The notes under the pieces are model-generated. The model was not told where the DNA came from. It searched no databases and saw nothing but the letters and a program-made list of their open reading frames with translations. A stretch of DNA of 64,000 nucleotides from Limnobacter parvus (GTDB lineage: Bacteria > Pseudomonadota > Gammaproteobacteria > Burkholderiales > Burkholderiaceae_B). Numbering within the stretch: the stretch's first letter is position 1; every line of letters starts with the position of its first letter. The position numbers and the translations under genes are program-made. Shown piece after piece: positions 53,401 to 61,974 of this stretch. The stretch covers positions 350,626-414,625 of the forward strand of contig NZ_JANKHG010000001.1 of the NCBI RefSeq assembly GCF_024623725.1, given 5' to 3'.

Positions 53401-54743
53401 GCCGGCAACACGGGCAGGCACAAACTGGCACACGCACCCGGGTTCAAATTGCGCAAACTCAGCTTGCCGCCTTCACGTTCCAGCAAATTGGCCAACAGAA
53501 AAAGACCCATACCCTGCCCGTTTGCCTGAAAAAGCTGCTGACCAATGCGCGGCAACAGTTCGGCATCTACACCACCGCCAGCGTCGTTCACATACAAGGT
53601 CATGCTTTCATCGTTGCACTGCATTTCAACTTGCAGGGGTGCCTGTACCGCTGCTCGCTGTTGGCTTTGCGCGGCGTTGTCCAACAGCGTGATCAAACCC
53701 AGCTCGAGCAATTCTTTGCGCACTTTAAAAGTACCTGCAATTGAGGAAATGGTAGGCATCAAATACACCTCAAACTGCGGGTTGCGAGTACGCCAAACGT
53801 TCAAGGTGGCTTGCAGCCATTCGCTCGGGTTGATTTCCTGCGCATCGGCCAAGTGGCGCGGATCTACCTCAATTTGTGCGCGCAATTGGCTTAACGTTTC
53901 TGTAATCGACTTCACCTGCGCGCTTAACACATTCATTTCCGCAAGCCTGGTTTGCATGCCGGGCTCCGCTTTCCAGTCAGAAACAATGGTCGCGATTGTG
54001 GAAACAGGTGTGCCCAACTGGTGCGCAATTGAAGCAGCCTGATTGCCCAAGGCGGCCAGGCGCGATTCAGTGGCCAACCTTGTTTGTGCGCGGGCCAAGG
54101 CGTGGTCGCGTTCACGAATCGACGAACTAAGGCGGGCCACAAAACCCACCAAAATCAGCACGCTGACTAAAAAGTTCAACCACATGCCCACCAAATGAAA
54201 ATGCACGCCATCGTCTGGATTTGCCAGAACCAAGGGAATGTAATTGCTCATCAACACCGTGTAAGCCACCACGCTGCCAACAGCAAGAAATGCGACCTGT
54301 ACCCAAGGCAGCAAAGCCGCGGCCAGCCCCAACAAAGGCAAATAAAGCGACACGAAGGGATTGGTGACACCACCGGTGAAATACAACACGAAACTGAATG
54401 CGGCAAGGTCGGCAAACAATTGGGCTGCAACTTCAAAATTACCCACGGCGTGGCCTTTGATCAAACGCACAAAGGTCAGCGCATTCAAGGCAGCCATGGC
54501 ACCCAAAATAAGCGCCAGGGTGGCCCAAGGCAGGGAAACTTTCAGCAACAACCCAACCACACCCAACAACAACACTTGGGAAACCAGTGCCAGTGTTCGC
54601 ATCCACAGCACGGTGACCAGTTGCTGCCTGCGAACCGAGGGGTCGGATTGATCTGCAAGACCATGGGTCCACGCTCGCAACAAGAGGCTCAGGCCTCGCC
54701 CGTCGGGGTGATGAACAAATTTTGGAACGGGTGGTGTTTTCAT
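53397..54743 (-). CDS. regB: Redox sensor histidine kinase RegB/PrrB/ActS
   Basis: 448 residues. Six transmembrane helices in the first ~205 residues include the quinone-sensing motif GGVTNPF at 124-130. The H-box is SIAHQLGTPVSTI with phospho-acceptor H241. The ATPase domain shows NAAQSQ (N-box), DAGGGVDAELL (G1) and GQGMGLFLLANLLEREGG (G2). In RegB homologues a cysteine in a QVxRCR motif shortly after the H-box forms a redox disulfide; here that segment reads AQVKSITETL and has no cysteine. Signal sensing may therefore rely on the quinone motif alone. Co-transcribed with regA. Confidence 0.9.
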   Translation of the reverse strand: MKTPPVPKFVHHPDGRGLSLLLRAWTHGLADQSDPSVRRQQLVTVLWMRTLALVSQVLLLGVVGLLLKVSLPWATLALILGAMAALNALTFVRLIKGHAVGNFEVAAQLFADLAAFSFVLYFTGGVTNPFVSLYLPLLGLAAALLPWVQVAFLAVGSVVAYTVLMSNYIPLVLANPDDGVHFHLVGMWLNFLVSVLILVGFVARLSSSIRERDHALARAQTRLATESRLAALGNQAASIAHQLGTPVSTIATIVSDWKAEPGMQTRLAEMNVLSAQVKSITETLSQLRAQIEVDPRHLADAQEINPSEWLQATLNVWRTRNPQFEVYLMPTISSIAGTFKVRKELLELGLITLLDNAAQSQQRAAVQAPLQVEMQCNDESMTLYVNDAGGGVDAELLPRIGQQLFQANGQGMGLFLLANLLEREGGKLSLRNLNPGACASLCLPVLPA

Positions 54744-54846
54744 GTCGCTATTTTAAAAGAAGCCTTGCTGCGACAATATGCCGCATTTTATGTCACCACG
54801 GGGTGGCGTATAAACCAGGCTTACCCACCCAGCCAAAATTACTGAT

Positions 54847-56904
54847 ATGCCTGTTAATTGTCTCTCAAAACTGCATTCTGTTCAGTTAGGTTTTCTACTC
54901 GGTTTTGTCCATTTTTCAGCCAATGCCAACCCGGTGCTGCAAGGTGTGGAAGTGCAGGCACAACGTGAGGCCCTGAGTGCTGCCAGTGTGCGGGTTGCTG
55001 AAGAAAAGCTGAACCAGACCCCCGGGGGCACGGCGGTTGTGGCTGCGGAAAGCTATGAGACAGGCAAAGCGGTGACCATCAAAGACATGCTGGACTTCAC
55101 ACCGGGCGTGTTTGCACAAAGCCGCGTGAATGAGGAATCCCGTTTAAGTATTCGCGGGTCGGGCTTGTCGCGCACTTTTCACATGCGGGGCATTCGCTTG
55201 CTGCAAGACGGCATACCCATTAATTTGGCCGACGGAGGTTCCGACTTTCAAGACATCGACCCCTTGGCTTTGCAGCATGTGGAGGTGTACAAAGGCGCGA
55301 ATGCGTTGCAATACGGTGCGGCCAGCCTGGGGGGTGCCATCAACTTTGTAACGCCCACGGGCTACACCACACCCAACAGCGTCATTCGACTGGACGCGGG
55401 CAGCGACGAATTCGCGCGTGCCCAATTCAAAACCGGTGACGTGGTGGGCAACTGGGATTATTTTGCTTCCTTGTCGCAACTTCGGTCGGATGGATTTCGG
55501 CAATTCAGTGGCCAAAAAAACACCCGTTTGAATGCCAATGCCGGCTTGAAAATCAGCCCGCAGCTTGAAACTCGTTTTTACGTGATTCACGGTGACATGA
55601 ACCAGGAGTTGCCAGGCAACCTGACCAAAGCCCAATTGCAGAATGACCGGACACAGGCCAACGCGGTGTCTGCTGCGCGAAATTCACAGCGCGACTTCCT
55701 GATCACGCGCATTGCCAACAAAACCACGTGGATTTCGCCAAATGGTGTGGAATACAACGCAGGCGTTTATACGGTCAACAAGAACCTGTACCACCCGCTG
55801 AGTTTTGGTTTGATTGATCAGCAAACCCGCGACCTGGGCACCTTTGGCAGCAGAATCGCGCAAGGTGAGTTGTTCGGCATGCAGCACAACACCACCCTGG
55901 GATACAACCTGGTGTGGGGTACCACTGAAGCGCGCATTTTCGACCACAACCAGGGCATTCGAACGGCACTGAACAGTTATGAAGATCAGCATGCGGACAA
56001 CATTGAACTTTATGGTGAAAGCCGCCTGCACCTCACGCCCAGGATTCAGTTCATCACAGGCCTGCAATGGACCCATGCCGGCCGCGAAACTGAAGATCAG
56101 TTCCTGAGTAATGGTGATTCAAGTTACGACAGAACTTACGCGCAGTTCAGCCCCAAGGTGGGCGTGCTGTGGCAAGTGAAAGACAATACTCAGGTATACA
56201 GCAACCTTAGCCGTGCCTTCGAACCACCCACTTTTTCAGAAACTGGTGCAGCGCCCGCTTTGAAGGCCCAGGAGTCGGTTACTTTCGAAGTCGGCACACG
56301 TGGCAATGTGGATGCGGTGCGTTGGGATGTCAGCGCTTTTTACAGCCAACTCAGCAACGAATTCGTCACCTTTCTGTTGCCGAATCCAGCGTTCCCAGGC
56401 CAAAGCGCCATCCTGAATGCCGAGAACACAGAACATCAAGGCCTGGAAGTTGGACTGGCAGGTCCTTTGGCCAGCAACGCAATGGCGCAAGGGGACAAAC
56501 TGGACTGGACTTTGGCCTACACCTTGGGCCGCTTCCGTTTTGACAATGATCCGGTCTACGGCAATGCAGCCATTCCCGGTATTCCTGAGGAATACGTTCG
56601 TGCCAAACTTGATTATGTGCACCCCAGTGGCTGGACAGTATCCCCGAATCTGGAATACGTCCCTGAAGGTTATTTCATCGATCTTAGTAACACTTTTGCA
56701 AGCGACCCGTACACTCTGCTGGGCTTGAATGTGTCTTTCAAAGCCAGTGACACGCTGCGATTCTTTGTTGATGCACGCAACCTGACTGATAAAACCTATG
56801 CGGCCACCACAGGTGTGATCATCAATGCGGCTGGCGCGGACACGGCACAATTTGCGCCGGGCGAAGGGCGCAGCATCTACGCGGGCGTAGAAGTGAAATG
56901 GTAG
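54847..56904 (+). CDS. TonB-dependent outer-membrane receptor
   Basis: 685 residues. Signal peptide near the N-terminus (cleavage likely after SANA, residue 27), then a plug domain (TIKDMLDFTPGVFAQSRVNEESRLSIRGSGLS...VEVYKGANALQYGAASLGGAINFVT) and a 22-strand barrel ending in the typical aromatic terminus (IYAGVEVKW). The plug motifs fit the Fe-siderophore receptor group such as FecA/FepA-like proteins. Its last seven bases overlap a PepSY-type membrane protein, a frequent partner of siderophore uptake systems. No Fur box is evident upstream. Substrate (siderophore, copper chelate or other) unknown. Confidence 0.92.
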   Translation: MPVNCLSKLHSVQLGFLLGFVHFSANANPVLQGVEVQAQREALSAASVRVAEEKLNQTPGGTAVVAAESYETGKAVTIKDMLDFTPGVFAQSRVNEESRLSIRGSGLSRTFHMRGIRLLQDGIPINLADGGSDFQDIDPLALQHVEVYKGANALQYGAASLGGAINFVTPTGYTTPNSVIRLDAGSDEFARAQFKTGDVVGNWDYFASLSQLRSDGFRQFSGQKNTRLNANAGLKISPQLETRFYVIHGDMNQELPGNLTKAQLQNDRTQANAVSAARNSQRDFLITRIANKTTWISPNGVEYNAGVYTVNKNLYHPLSFGLIDQQTRDLGTFGSRIAQGELFGMQHNTTLGYNLVWGTTEARIFDHNQGIRTALNSYEDQHADNIELYGESRLHLTPRIQFITGLQWTHAGRETEDQFLSNGDSSYDRTYAQFSPKVGVLWQVKDNTQVYSNLSRAFEPPTFSETGAAPALKAQESVTFEVGTRGNVDAVRWDVSAFYSQLSNEFVTFLLPNPAFPGQSAILNAENTEHQGLEVGLAGPLASNAMAQGDKLDWTLAYTLGRFRFDNDPVYGNAAIPGIPEEYVRAKLDYVHPSGWTVSPNLEYVPEGYFIDLSNTFASDPYTLLGLNVSFKASDTLRFFVDARNLTDKTYAATTGVIINAAGADTAQFAPGEGRSIYAGVEVKW

Positions 56905-58391
56905 GAACGACACAGGACACGCGTCCCAAATTCAAGGTTCGCATGCTGAAATTGCACCGCACCCTGGCCTGGCTGGGATTTGCGGCATTGCTGTTGTGGG
57001 GCGGCTCTGGCTTGCTTCATTCATGGCTCACGCTGTTTGGGGTGCAGCAGGCGGTATTTGCCGCTCCGCAACGTGAATTAAACCTGGCCAAAGCACTGCC
57101 ATTCGACCAAATCCTTGCCAAAGCCGGTGTTGAAAAGGCAGCCGCCGTCAAAGTGGTCGTTGGTGAAGCTGACAATCTGCTTCAAGTCACCGAACAGGCT
57201 TTACAGGCAAGGCGCTACTTCAGCCTTGAAACAAGTGCAGAACTTCCCAATCACGACAAGGTATACGCCGCTTTTCTGGCACGTCATTACCTGAACCTGC
57301 ACTATGAAAACATTCGCTCAATCGAATGGATTGACCAGTTTTCGGACGACTACCACCCCGTGAACAGATTGCTGCCTGTTTATCGCGTTTCATTTGACCG
57401 AGACGACGGCTTGAACGCATTGGTGTACACGGAAACAGGCGCGCTTGCTGGCGTGTCAAACCACACCAAACAACGGGTTCAAACTGCGTTTCAGTGGTTT
57501 CACACCTGGAGCTGGGTACCCAACATGGCCGAGACACCCAGAATCGTTGTGATGGGTGTGTTGGTGGGTGCGCTGGTACTGATGAGCCTGACCGGCTTGT
57601 CAATGCTGATCCTGATTCGTCGCAGAACCCGTGCTGCGGGCGCAAAAGGCTGGCATCGACTCGCAGCGTACGTGCTGGTGTTGCCGGTATTCATGTTCTC
57701 GTTCAGCGGGGTGTACCACCTGTTGCAACATGGCTGGCCAAACAACCAATCCCACCTTGCACTGAACAAGCCCATGCAGCTGAATCAGTTTCAGTTTCCG
57801 GTCCATGCTGAATGGGCAACTCTCACCGACAAACTCGTTGTAAGCGGTTTTTCATTGATCGCTGACGAGGCAGGGACCACATACTACCGCCTGGCCCTGC
57901 CCTTACCCAAGGGTCAAGTACCCACCGATCCACAGACCATTCGCAATGCCCGGTTTGATGGTATTCAAGCCACTGGCCCAGCACTTTATGTACACACCCG
58001 CACCGGTGAACCATGGTCGCAGGGTGACAGGGAACTGGCGTTTCAGCTTGCTGCGCACCACACGGGTTTACCACGGGAAGCGGTTCAAAGCGCCACCCTG
58101 ATTACCCGTTTTGGACCCGATTACGATTTCCGGAACAAGCGCCTGCCCGTGTGGAAGTTTGAATATGGGGCACCGCTGAACGCCAGTGTTTTCATCGACA
58201 CGGCAACCGGTGTGATGGCCGATCAAACCTTGAACAGCGCGAAGCCAGAGTCCATAAGTTTCAGTATGCTGCACAAATGGAACTTCATGTTTCCGCTTGG
58301 CAGGCAAATCCAGAACTGGACCATTGCGGTTGTCACCGTGCTGTCCATTGTGTTGTTGGCAGGGTTCGGCATTCGAAGCCGTTTTCGGTGA
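56898..58391 (+). CDS. PepSY-associated transmembrane protein (PiuB-like)
   Basis: 497 residues with four clear transmembrane segments (about residues 25-45, 210-235, 253-275 and 470-490) and large periplasmic parts between them containing PepSY-like domains. LKLHRTLAWLGFAALLLWGGSGLLH is the common opening of this family, and QWFHTWSWVPNM plus SFSMLHKWNFMFPLGRQIQNW hold conserved His/Trp residues. Such proteins have been proposed to reduce ferric siderophores in the periplasm or process uptake products. It overlaps the TonB receptor gene by seven bases, so the two form an uptake operon. Confidence 0.88.
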   Translation: MVGTTQDTRPKFKVRMLKLHRTLAWLGFAALLLWGGSGLLHSWLTLFGVQQAVFAAPQRELNLAKALPFDQILAKAGVEKAAAVKVVVGEADNLLQVTEQALQARRYFSLETSAELPNHDKVYAAFLARHYLNLHYENIRSIEWIDQFSDDYHPVNRLLPVYRVSFDRDDGLNALVYTETGALAGVSNHTKQRVQTAFQWFHTWSWVPNMAETPRIVVMGVLVGALVLMSLTGLSMLILIRRRTRAAGAKGWHRLAAYVLVLPVFMFSFSGVYHLLQHGWPNNQSHLALNKPMQLNQFQFPVHAEWATLTDKLVVSGFSLIADEAGTTYYRLALPLPKGQVPTDPQTIRNARFDGIQATGPALYVHTRTGEPWSQGDRELAFQLAAHHTGLPREAVQSATLITRFGPDYDFRNKRLPVWKFEYGAPLNASVFIDTATGVMADQTLNSAKPESISFSMLHKWNFMFPLGRQIQNWTIAVVTVLSIVLLAGFGIRSRFR

Positions 58392-58430
58392 ACACAATGC
58401 TACGCGAGCGACTGAAACATGCGTAAAATC

Positions 58431-58452
58431 AGGGACTTCACTGAAAGTCCCT
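58431..58452. repeat. 8-bp hairpin in front of the lipoprotein hydrolase gene
   Basis: AGGGACTT at 58431-58438 pairs with AAGTCCCT at 58445-58452 around CACTGA, ending seven bases before the start codon at 58460. It occupies the place where a ribosome-binding site is expected, and none is visible. It may terminate the PepSY transcript or influence initiation of the next gene. Confidence 0.5.
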
Positions 58453-58459
58453 TCTGAAC

Positions 58460-60376
58460 ATGTCTTTCTTCACCCGAATCGCCCTGGCTTTTATCGTTGC
58501 ACTGACCTTGCCTGGTTGCGCCATCGTCAGCGTGGGTTCGGTCAGTTCGGAAGATTACCTGTCGGCCCGCCGAGGCGATGTGCTGACCACCGGCACACTC
58601 AGCTCATCGGCCCGCACTGCCTTGCAAGTCATTGGCACCGACGAACAGCGCTGCAATTTCAACACAGGCAACTGCCGTCAAAGTCTGATCGCGTCCATCG
58701 GCCTAAGTGACGAACAGCGGCTTTCTTCTTTGGCAGAACTTTGGCTTCAAGAGGCGCTGAAAAACGAAGAGGCGCAAAAGCTTGAGCCTGCCAACGATGC
58801 CCTGAAAGCCGCCACTTTGTCGGCTTACTTGGAAAGTGCCAAGCATGCGTACGCCTACCTTTTTTACACAGGCCGCACGCCCGATCTTCGTGCGCTGGAA
58901 GACCGCCAATCGCAAGTGCGCGACTATTACAATTTTTCAACCCAGCAAGCCGTGGTGGGTTTGTTCAACCGCTACCGCGATCAACTTGAAAAATCGGTTT
59001 CAGAAGAAAAAACCTACCTGCTCGACTTCGCCCCCTGGCAAATCAGCGGCAGCACCGCTGGCATTAGCCTAAGCCACAAGGGCCAGCTGCCCAATGAACT
59101 GGTTGCTGCGTCTTCCCTCACCTTCAAAGGTTTACGCAACCAATACCGGCGCGATGGTTTGGGCGCTGAACTGGTGGCTGTGTTCGCCAACAGCGTGGTG
59201 AAACGCGAAGACGAAAACAAACCCTGGAGTGAAACCCCCTTTCCTTCAATCACCGTGATGTTGCGCTTTCCCGGCAACAGCATTGAAACGGTACTGGCGG
59301 GCAACCGGGTCGAGCTACAGGGCTTTGACCCGCACCGCAACGTCAGCGTTGATGTACGCGGCATCCGCGTGCCGCTCGCAGCGAACTTCACATCGGGCTA
59401 CGGGTTATGGCTGGCGCGTTCCGGTTTTGCGCAGGAAAGTTTGCTGTCGTTGATTGGCCGAAGTGAAACACTTGAAAACCCGCGCATTTACCTGATGCAA
59501 CCCTTCGACCCCAACAGGCGCGTTATCTTGATGTTGCATGGCTTGGCCAGCAGCCCGGAAGCTTGGGTGAATGTGGCCAATGAAGTGTTGGGCGATGAAG
59601 AACTGCGCCAGAATTTCCAAATATGGCAGGTGTATTACCCCACCAACCTGCCGCTGCCCTTTAACAACCGCGCCATTCGTGACGCCGTGAATGCAACGCT
59701 TGAAAACTTTGACCCCAATGGCAATCGAAGGGCCTCGAGCAACATGGTGCTGATCGGCCACAGCATGGGCGGCGTGCTGGCGCGTTTAATGGTGTCGAAT
59801 TCTGGCGACCAGTTGTGGGAATCGGTGCTGGCGCGCTACAACATTTCACAGCAACGCGAAAAACGCCTTCGCCAGAAGATTGAACCCTATGTGGTGTTCA
59901 ATGCCATGCCGCAACCCACCCGTGCCATTTTCATTGCGGCACCCCACCGTGGCACGCCCTATGCAGAAAATCGATTTGCGCGTTTTGTGTCTGGCCTTAT
60001 TCGGCTACCCGCCACAGTTCTAAGCCGGGTCACGGAAATAGGCCAGTTGTTGGTCAGCCCCGATGAAGCGGCTGATGAACCGTTGGTGGGTGCCATCAAC
60101 AGCATCAAGAACCTCAGCGACCAAGACCCCTTTGTGCAGGAATCAGCCAAGCTGCCAATTTCCAGTCAAGTGATTTACCACTCGATTATGGGCAACGACA
60201 CGCCCAAGCTAACGCTGGTAGAAAGCAGCGACGGCGTGGTGCCCTATGCCAGCGCACGGCTGGATGGTGTGGCTTCGGAACTGGTGGTGAATTCCTGGCA
60301 CAGCGTGCAGGAAACGCCCGAAGCGATCGTAGAAATTCGACGTATTCTGCACGAACATTTGAACGCGCTTCGTTAA
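58460..60376 (+). CDS. Large lipoprotein with C-terminal alpha/beta-hydrolase (lipase-like) domain
   Basis: 638 residues. Lipoprotein signal MSFFTRIALAFIVALTLPGC (cysteine 20). The first ~340 residues are unlike known domains and are mostly helical and beta-mixed. From ~345 a hydrolase appears: RRVILMLHGLASSPEAWVNVANEV, nucleophile elbow IGHSMGGVLARLM, and AAPHRGTPYAENRFARFVSG; a His near LVVNSWHSVQE could complete a triad. The layout recalls outer-membrane-anchored bacterial lipases/phospholipases. An 8-bp hairpin lies just before its start. Followed after six bases by an acyltransferase gene. Confidence 0.82.
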   Translation: MSFFTRIALAFIVALTLPGCAIVSVGSVSSEDYLSARRGDVLTTGTLSSSARTALQVIGTDEQRCNFNTGNCRQSLIASIGLSDEQRLSSLAELWLQEALKNEEAQKLEPANDALKAATLSAYLESAKHAYAYLFYTGRTPDLRALEDRQSQVRDYYNFSTQQAVVGLFNRYRDQLEKSVSEEKTYLLDFAPWQISGSTAGISLSHKGQLPNELVAASSLTFKGLRNQYRRDGLGAELVAVFANSVVKREDENKPWSETPFPSITVMLRFPGNSIETVLAGNRVELQGFDPHRNVSVDVRGIRVPLAANFTSGYGLWLARSGFAQESLLSLIGRSETLENPRIYLMQPFDPNRRVILMLHGLASSPEAWVNVANEVLGDEELRQNFQIWQVYYPTNLPLPFNNRAIRDAVNATLENFDPNGNRRASSNMVLIGHSMGGVLARLMVSNSGDQLWESVLARYNISQQREKRLRQKIEPYVVFNAMPQPTRAIFIAAPHRGTPYAENRFARFVSGLIRLPATVLSRVTEIGQLLVSPDEAADEPLVGAINSIKNLSDQDPFVQESAKLPISSQVIYHSIMGNDTPKLTLVESSDGVVPYASARLDGVASELVVNSWHSVQETPEAIVEIRRILHEHLNALR

Positions 60377-60382
60377 CTCCCC

Positions 60383-61399
60383 GTGCGCAACTCCACCATC
60401 GACCTGCTGAAAGCATTTGCATCGCAAATTATTGTGGTTCACCACCTGCTGCTGTACACGCCGATGTCGCGTACGCTGCAAAGCAAGTGGCCCATGCTGC
60501 TGGGCTTTGTTGCCAATGAAGGGCGCTACATGGTGCAAATTTTCCTGGTGATTGGCGGGTTTCTGGCCAGCCAGTCGCTATTCAATATGCTGGAAAAAGG
60601 TCGAATAGTGGCCGTGTGGCCCCTATTCATAAAACGCTTTTTGCGATTGGCCAAACCATTCTGGGTGGCCATTGCCGTGGCGGTGTTGTTTGATTGGCTG
60701 AGCAGTCAAATCGCGGTTCATGATCAAATTTCCGGTTGGCCCAGTTTTACCCAAGCGCTGGCGCATGTGTTTTTGCTGCACGACATTGTGGGCGTGCCTG
60801 CCTTGTCGGCAGGAATTTGGTATGTGGCCATTGACCTGCAGCTTTACGCGGCATTGGTGTTGGGTGGGTGGTTAAGTGCGCACGCGGGCAAGTTCATTAA
60901 GCCGATGCATGCCCTGCTGCTGCTGGCCTGCGCAATGGCAATTGCATCGCTGTGGTGGTGGAACTTGCATGCCGAGCACGATGAATGGGCGTGGTATTTT
61001 TTCGGATCTTACGGCTTGGGCGTAATTGCCTGCTGGGCCCAGCGCGAAAACAAATTGCTGGTGGGCAGCTTGATGGTGTTTGGTTTGCTGGCGATTGCCT
61101 TGGCCATTGAATGGCGCGAACGCCTGTTGCTAACCGGCATTGCCGCATTGCTGTTAATGAACAGCGCGCGCATTGAACGGTTTGTGGTTGTAATTACCCA
61201 AGGCCCTGTACGCTGGCTGGGCGACATTTCCTATTCCGTGTTTTTGATTCACTACGGCATTGCCGTGTTTGCAAGCTCGGTGGTTATTGCCTTGGGCCTT
61301 GAAAGTTTTGGTGCCATGTTGTTGGCGTTTTTACTGACCTGGGTGGCAAGCGTGGTGGCGGGGTGGGTGTTGTATCGGTTTGTAGAGTGGCAGAGCTGA
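60383..61399 (+). CDS. Acyltransferase-3 family membrane protein
   Basis: 338 residues from a GTG start six bases after the preceding stop. About ten transmembrane helices. The N-terminal NSTIDLLKAFASQIIVVHHLLLY carries the catalytic-type histidine of the acyltransferase-3 (OafA/NodX) family, and GRYMVQIFLVIGGFLASQSL and DISYSVFLIHYGIAV follow in the expected places. These proteins move acetyl or other acyl groups onto surface polysaccharides, peptides or lipids. Coupled to the lipoprotein hydrolase, which may act on the same envelope component; this is positional inference. Confidence 0.85.
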   Translation: MRNSTIDLLKAFASQIIVVHHLLLYTPMSRTLQSKWPMLLGFVANEGRYMVQIFLVIGGFLASQSLFNMLEKGRIVAVWPLFIKRFLRLAKPFWVAIAVAVLFDWLSSQIAVHDQISGWPSFTQALAHVFLLHDIVGVPALSAGIWYVAIDLQLYAALVLGGWLSAHAGKFIKPMHALLLLACAMAIASLWWWNLHAEHDEWAWYFFGSYGLGVIACWAQRENKLLVGSLMVFGLLAIALAIEWRERLLLTGIAALLLMNSARIERFVVVITQGPVRWLGDISYSVFLIHYGIAVFASSVVIALGLESFGAMLLAFLLTWVASVVAGWVLYRFVEWQS

Positions 61400-61405
61400 T
61401 CTAAC

Positions 61406-61771
61406 TTAATAATTGGTGGCATTTAAAGTGAAACGAATTTCCACTGAATCGAAGGGTACGTAAATCTTTTTACCGTCTTCGAATCTTGCTACCAAACCGT
61501 GTTCAATCAACTTTGCCACGTCACTATGAACATTGGAATAGTTTCTTCCAATCCGCTTGGCCAAACCATAAACGGACAGCGGACCTGCAATACGAAGCTC
61601 TTCAAGAAGAGCGATTCGAGCAGCGGTAAGTTCTGACAAAAGCAGTTTTGATGACTCAAACGTAAGGCGATAATCACCACTTACAGATTTACCAGTGTCC
61701 AGATTGCGCGCAGACTTTAACAACCCATTCAATAAACTGCCTTTGGGCAACACTTCAACAATTGCTTTCAT
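61406..61771 (-). CDS. HTH-domain antitoxin-like regulator (partner of TumE-like gene)
   Basis: 121 residues from the ATG at 61771, which overlaps the upstream stop as ATGA and has AGG-rich sequence before it; an ATG at 61786 would overlap more. The C-terminal half is a winged helix (LTAARIALLEELRIAGPLSVYGLAKRIGRNYSNVHSDVAKLIEHGLVARFEDGKKIYVPFDSVEIRF) typical of small regulators paired with TumE-type toxins (TumA/RosmerA-like). It would bind and neutralise the partner and repress the operon. It converges with the acyltransferase gene. Confidence 0.75.
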   Translation of the reverse strand: MKAIVEVLPKGSLLNGLLKSARNLDTGKSVSGDYRLTFESSKLLLSELTAARIALLEELRIAGPLSVYGLAKRIGRNYSNVHSDVAKLIEHGLVARFEDGKKIYVPFDSVEIRFTLNATNY

Positions 61772-61971
61772 TTTCCTGGCCTCCATAACTCAACATCCCG
61801 CTGGAAATCGCGAATGAGCGTTTCCAAATTGATGAAGACATAGGGCCACTCTTGATTGTTAAAGTGGCGGTGGTCGCCCTTGCCCAGTTCATTGTCATAT
61901 CTAACCCGGCACACACCGGGCACGCCATAAAACAATCTGTATTTGTACTTGTGCGTACACGCTAAGAGCAA
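61768..61971 (-). pseudogene. TumE-like (DUF6516) toxin, apparently N-terminally truncated
   Basis: An open frame of 67 codons from a TTG at 61971. It contains the family core VRYDNELGKGDHRHF, then EWPYVFINLETLIRDFQRDVELW, which matches the C-terminal two-thirds of TumE/RosmerT-type toxins. Complete relatives, as I recall them, carry about 30-35 more residues before YKYRL. Here the stop of the lipase gene lies four bases upstream of the frame, so that part is absent, and no ribosome-binding site is visible. Either a remnant kept with its antitoxin or a short variant expressed by coupling from the lipase gene. If intact, overexpression in families of this type stops growth. Confidence 0.6.
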
Positions 61972-61974
61972 ATT

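Noticed and set aside
54744..54846. Fur box upstream of the TonB-dependent receptor
   Set aside because: No 19-bp GATAAT-type inverted repeat could be found in this gap, so iron control cannot be claimed.
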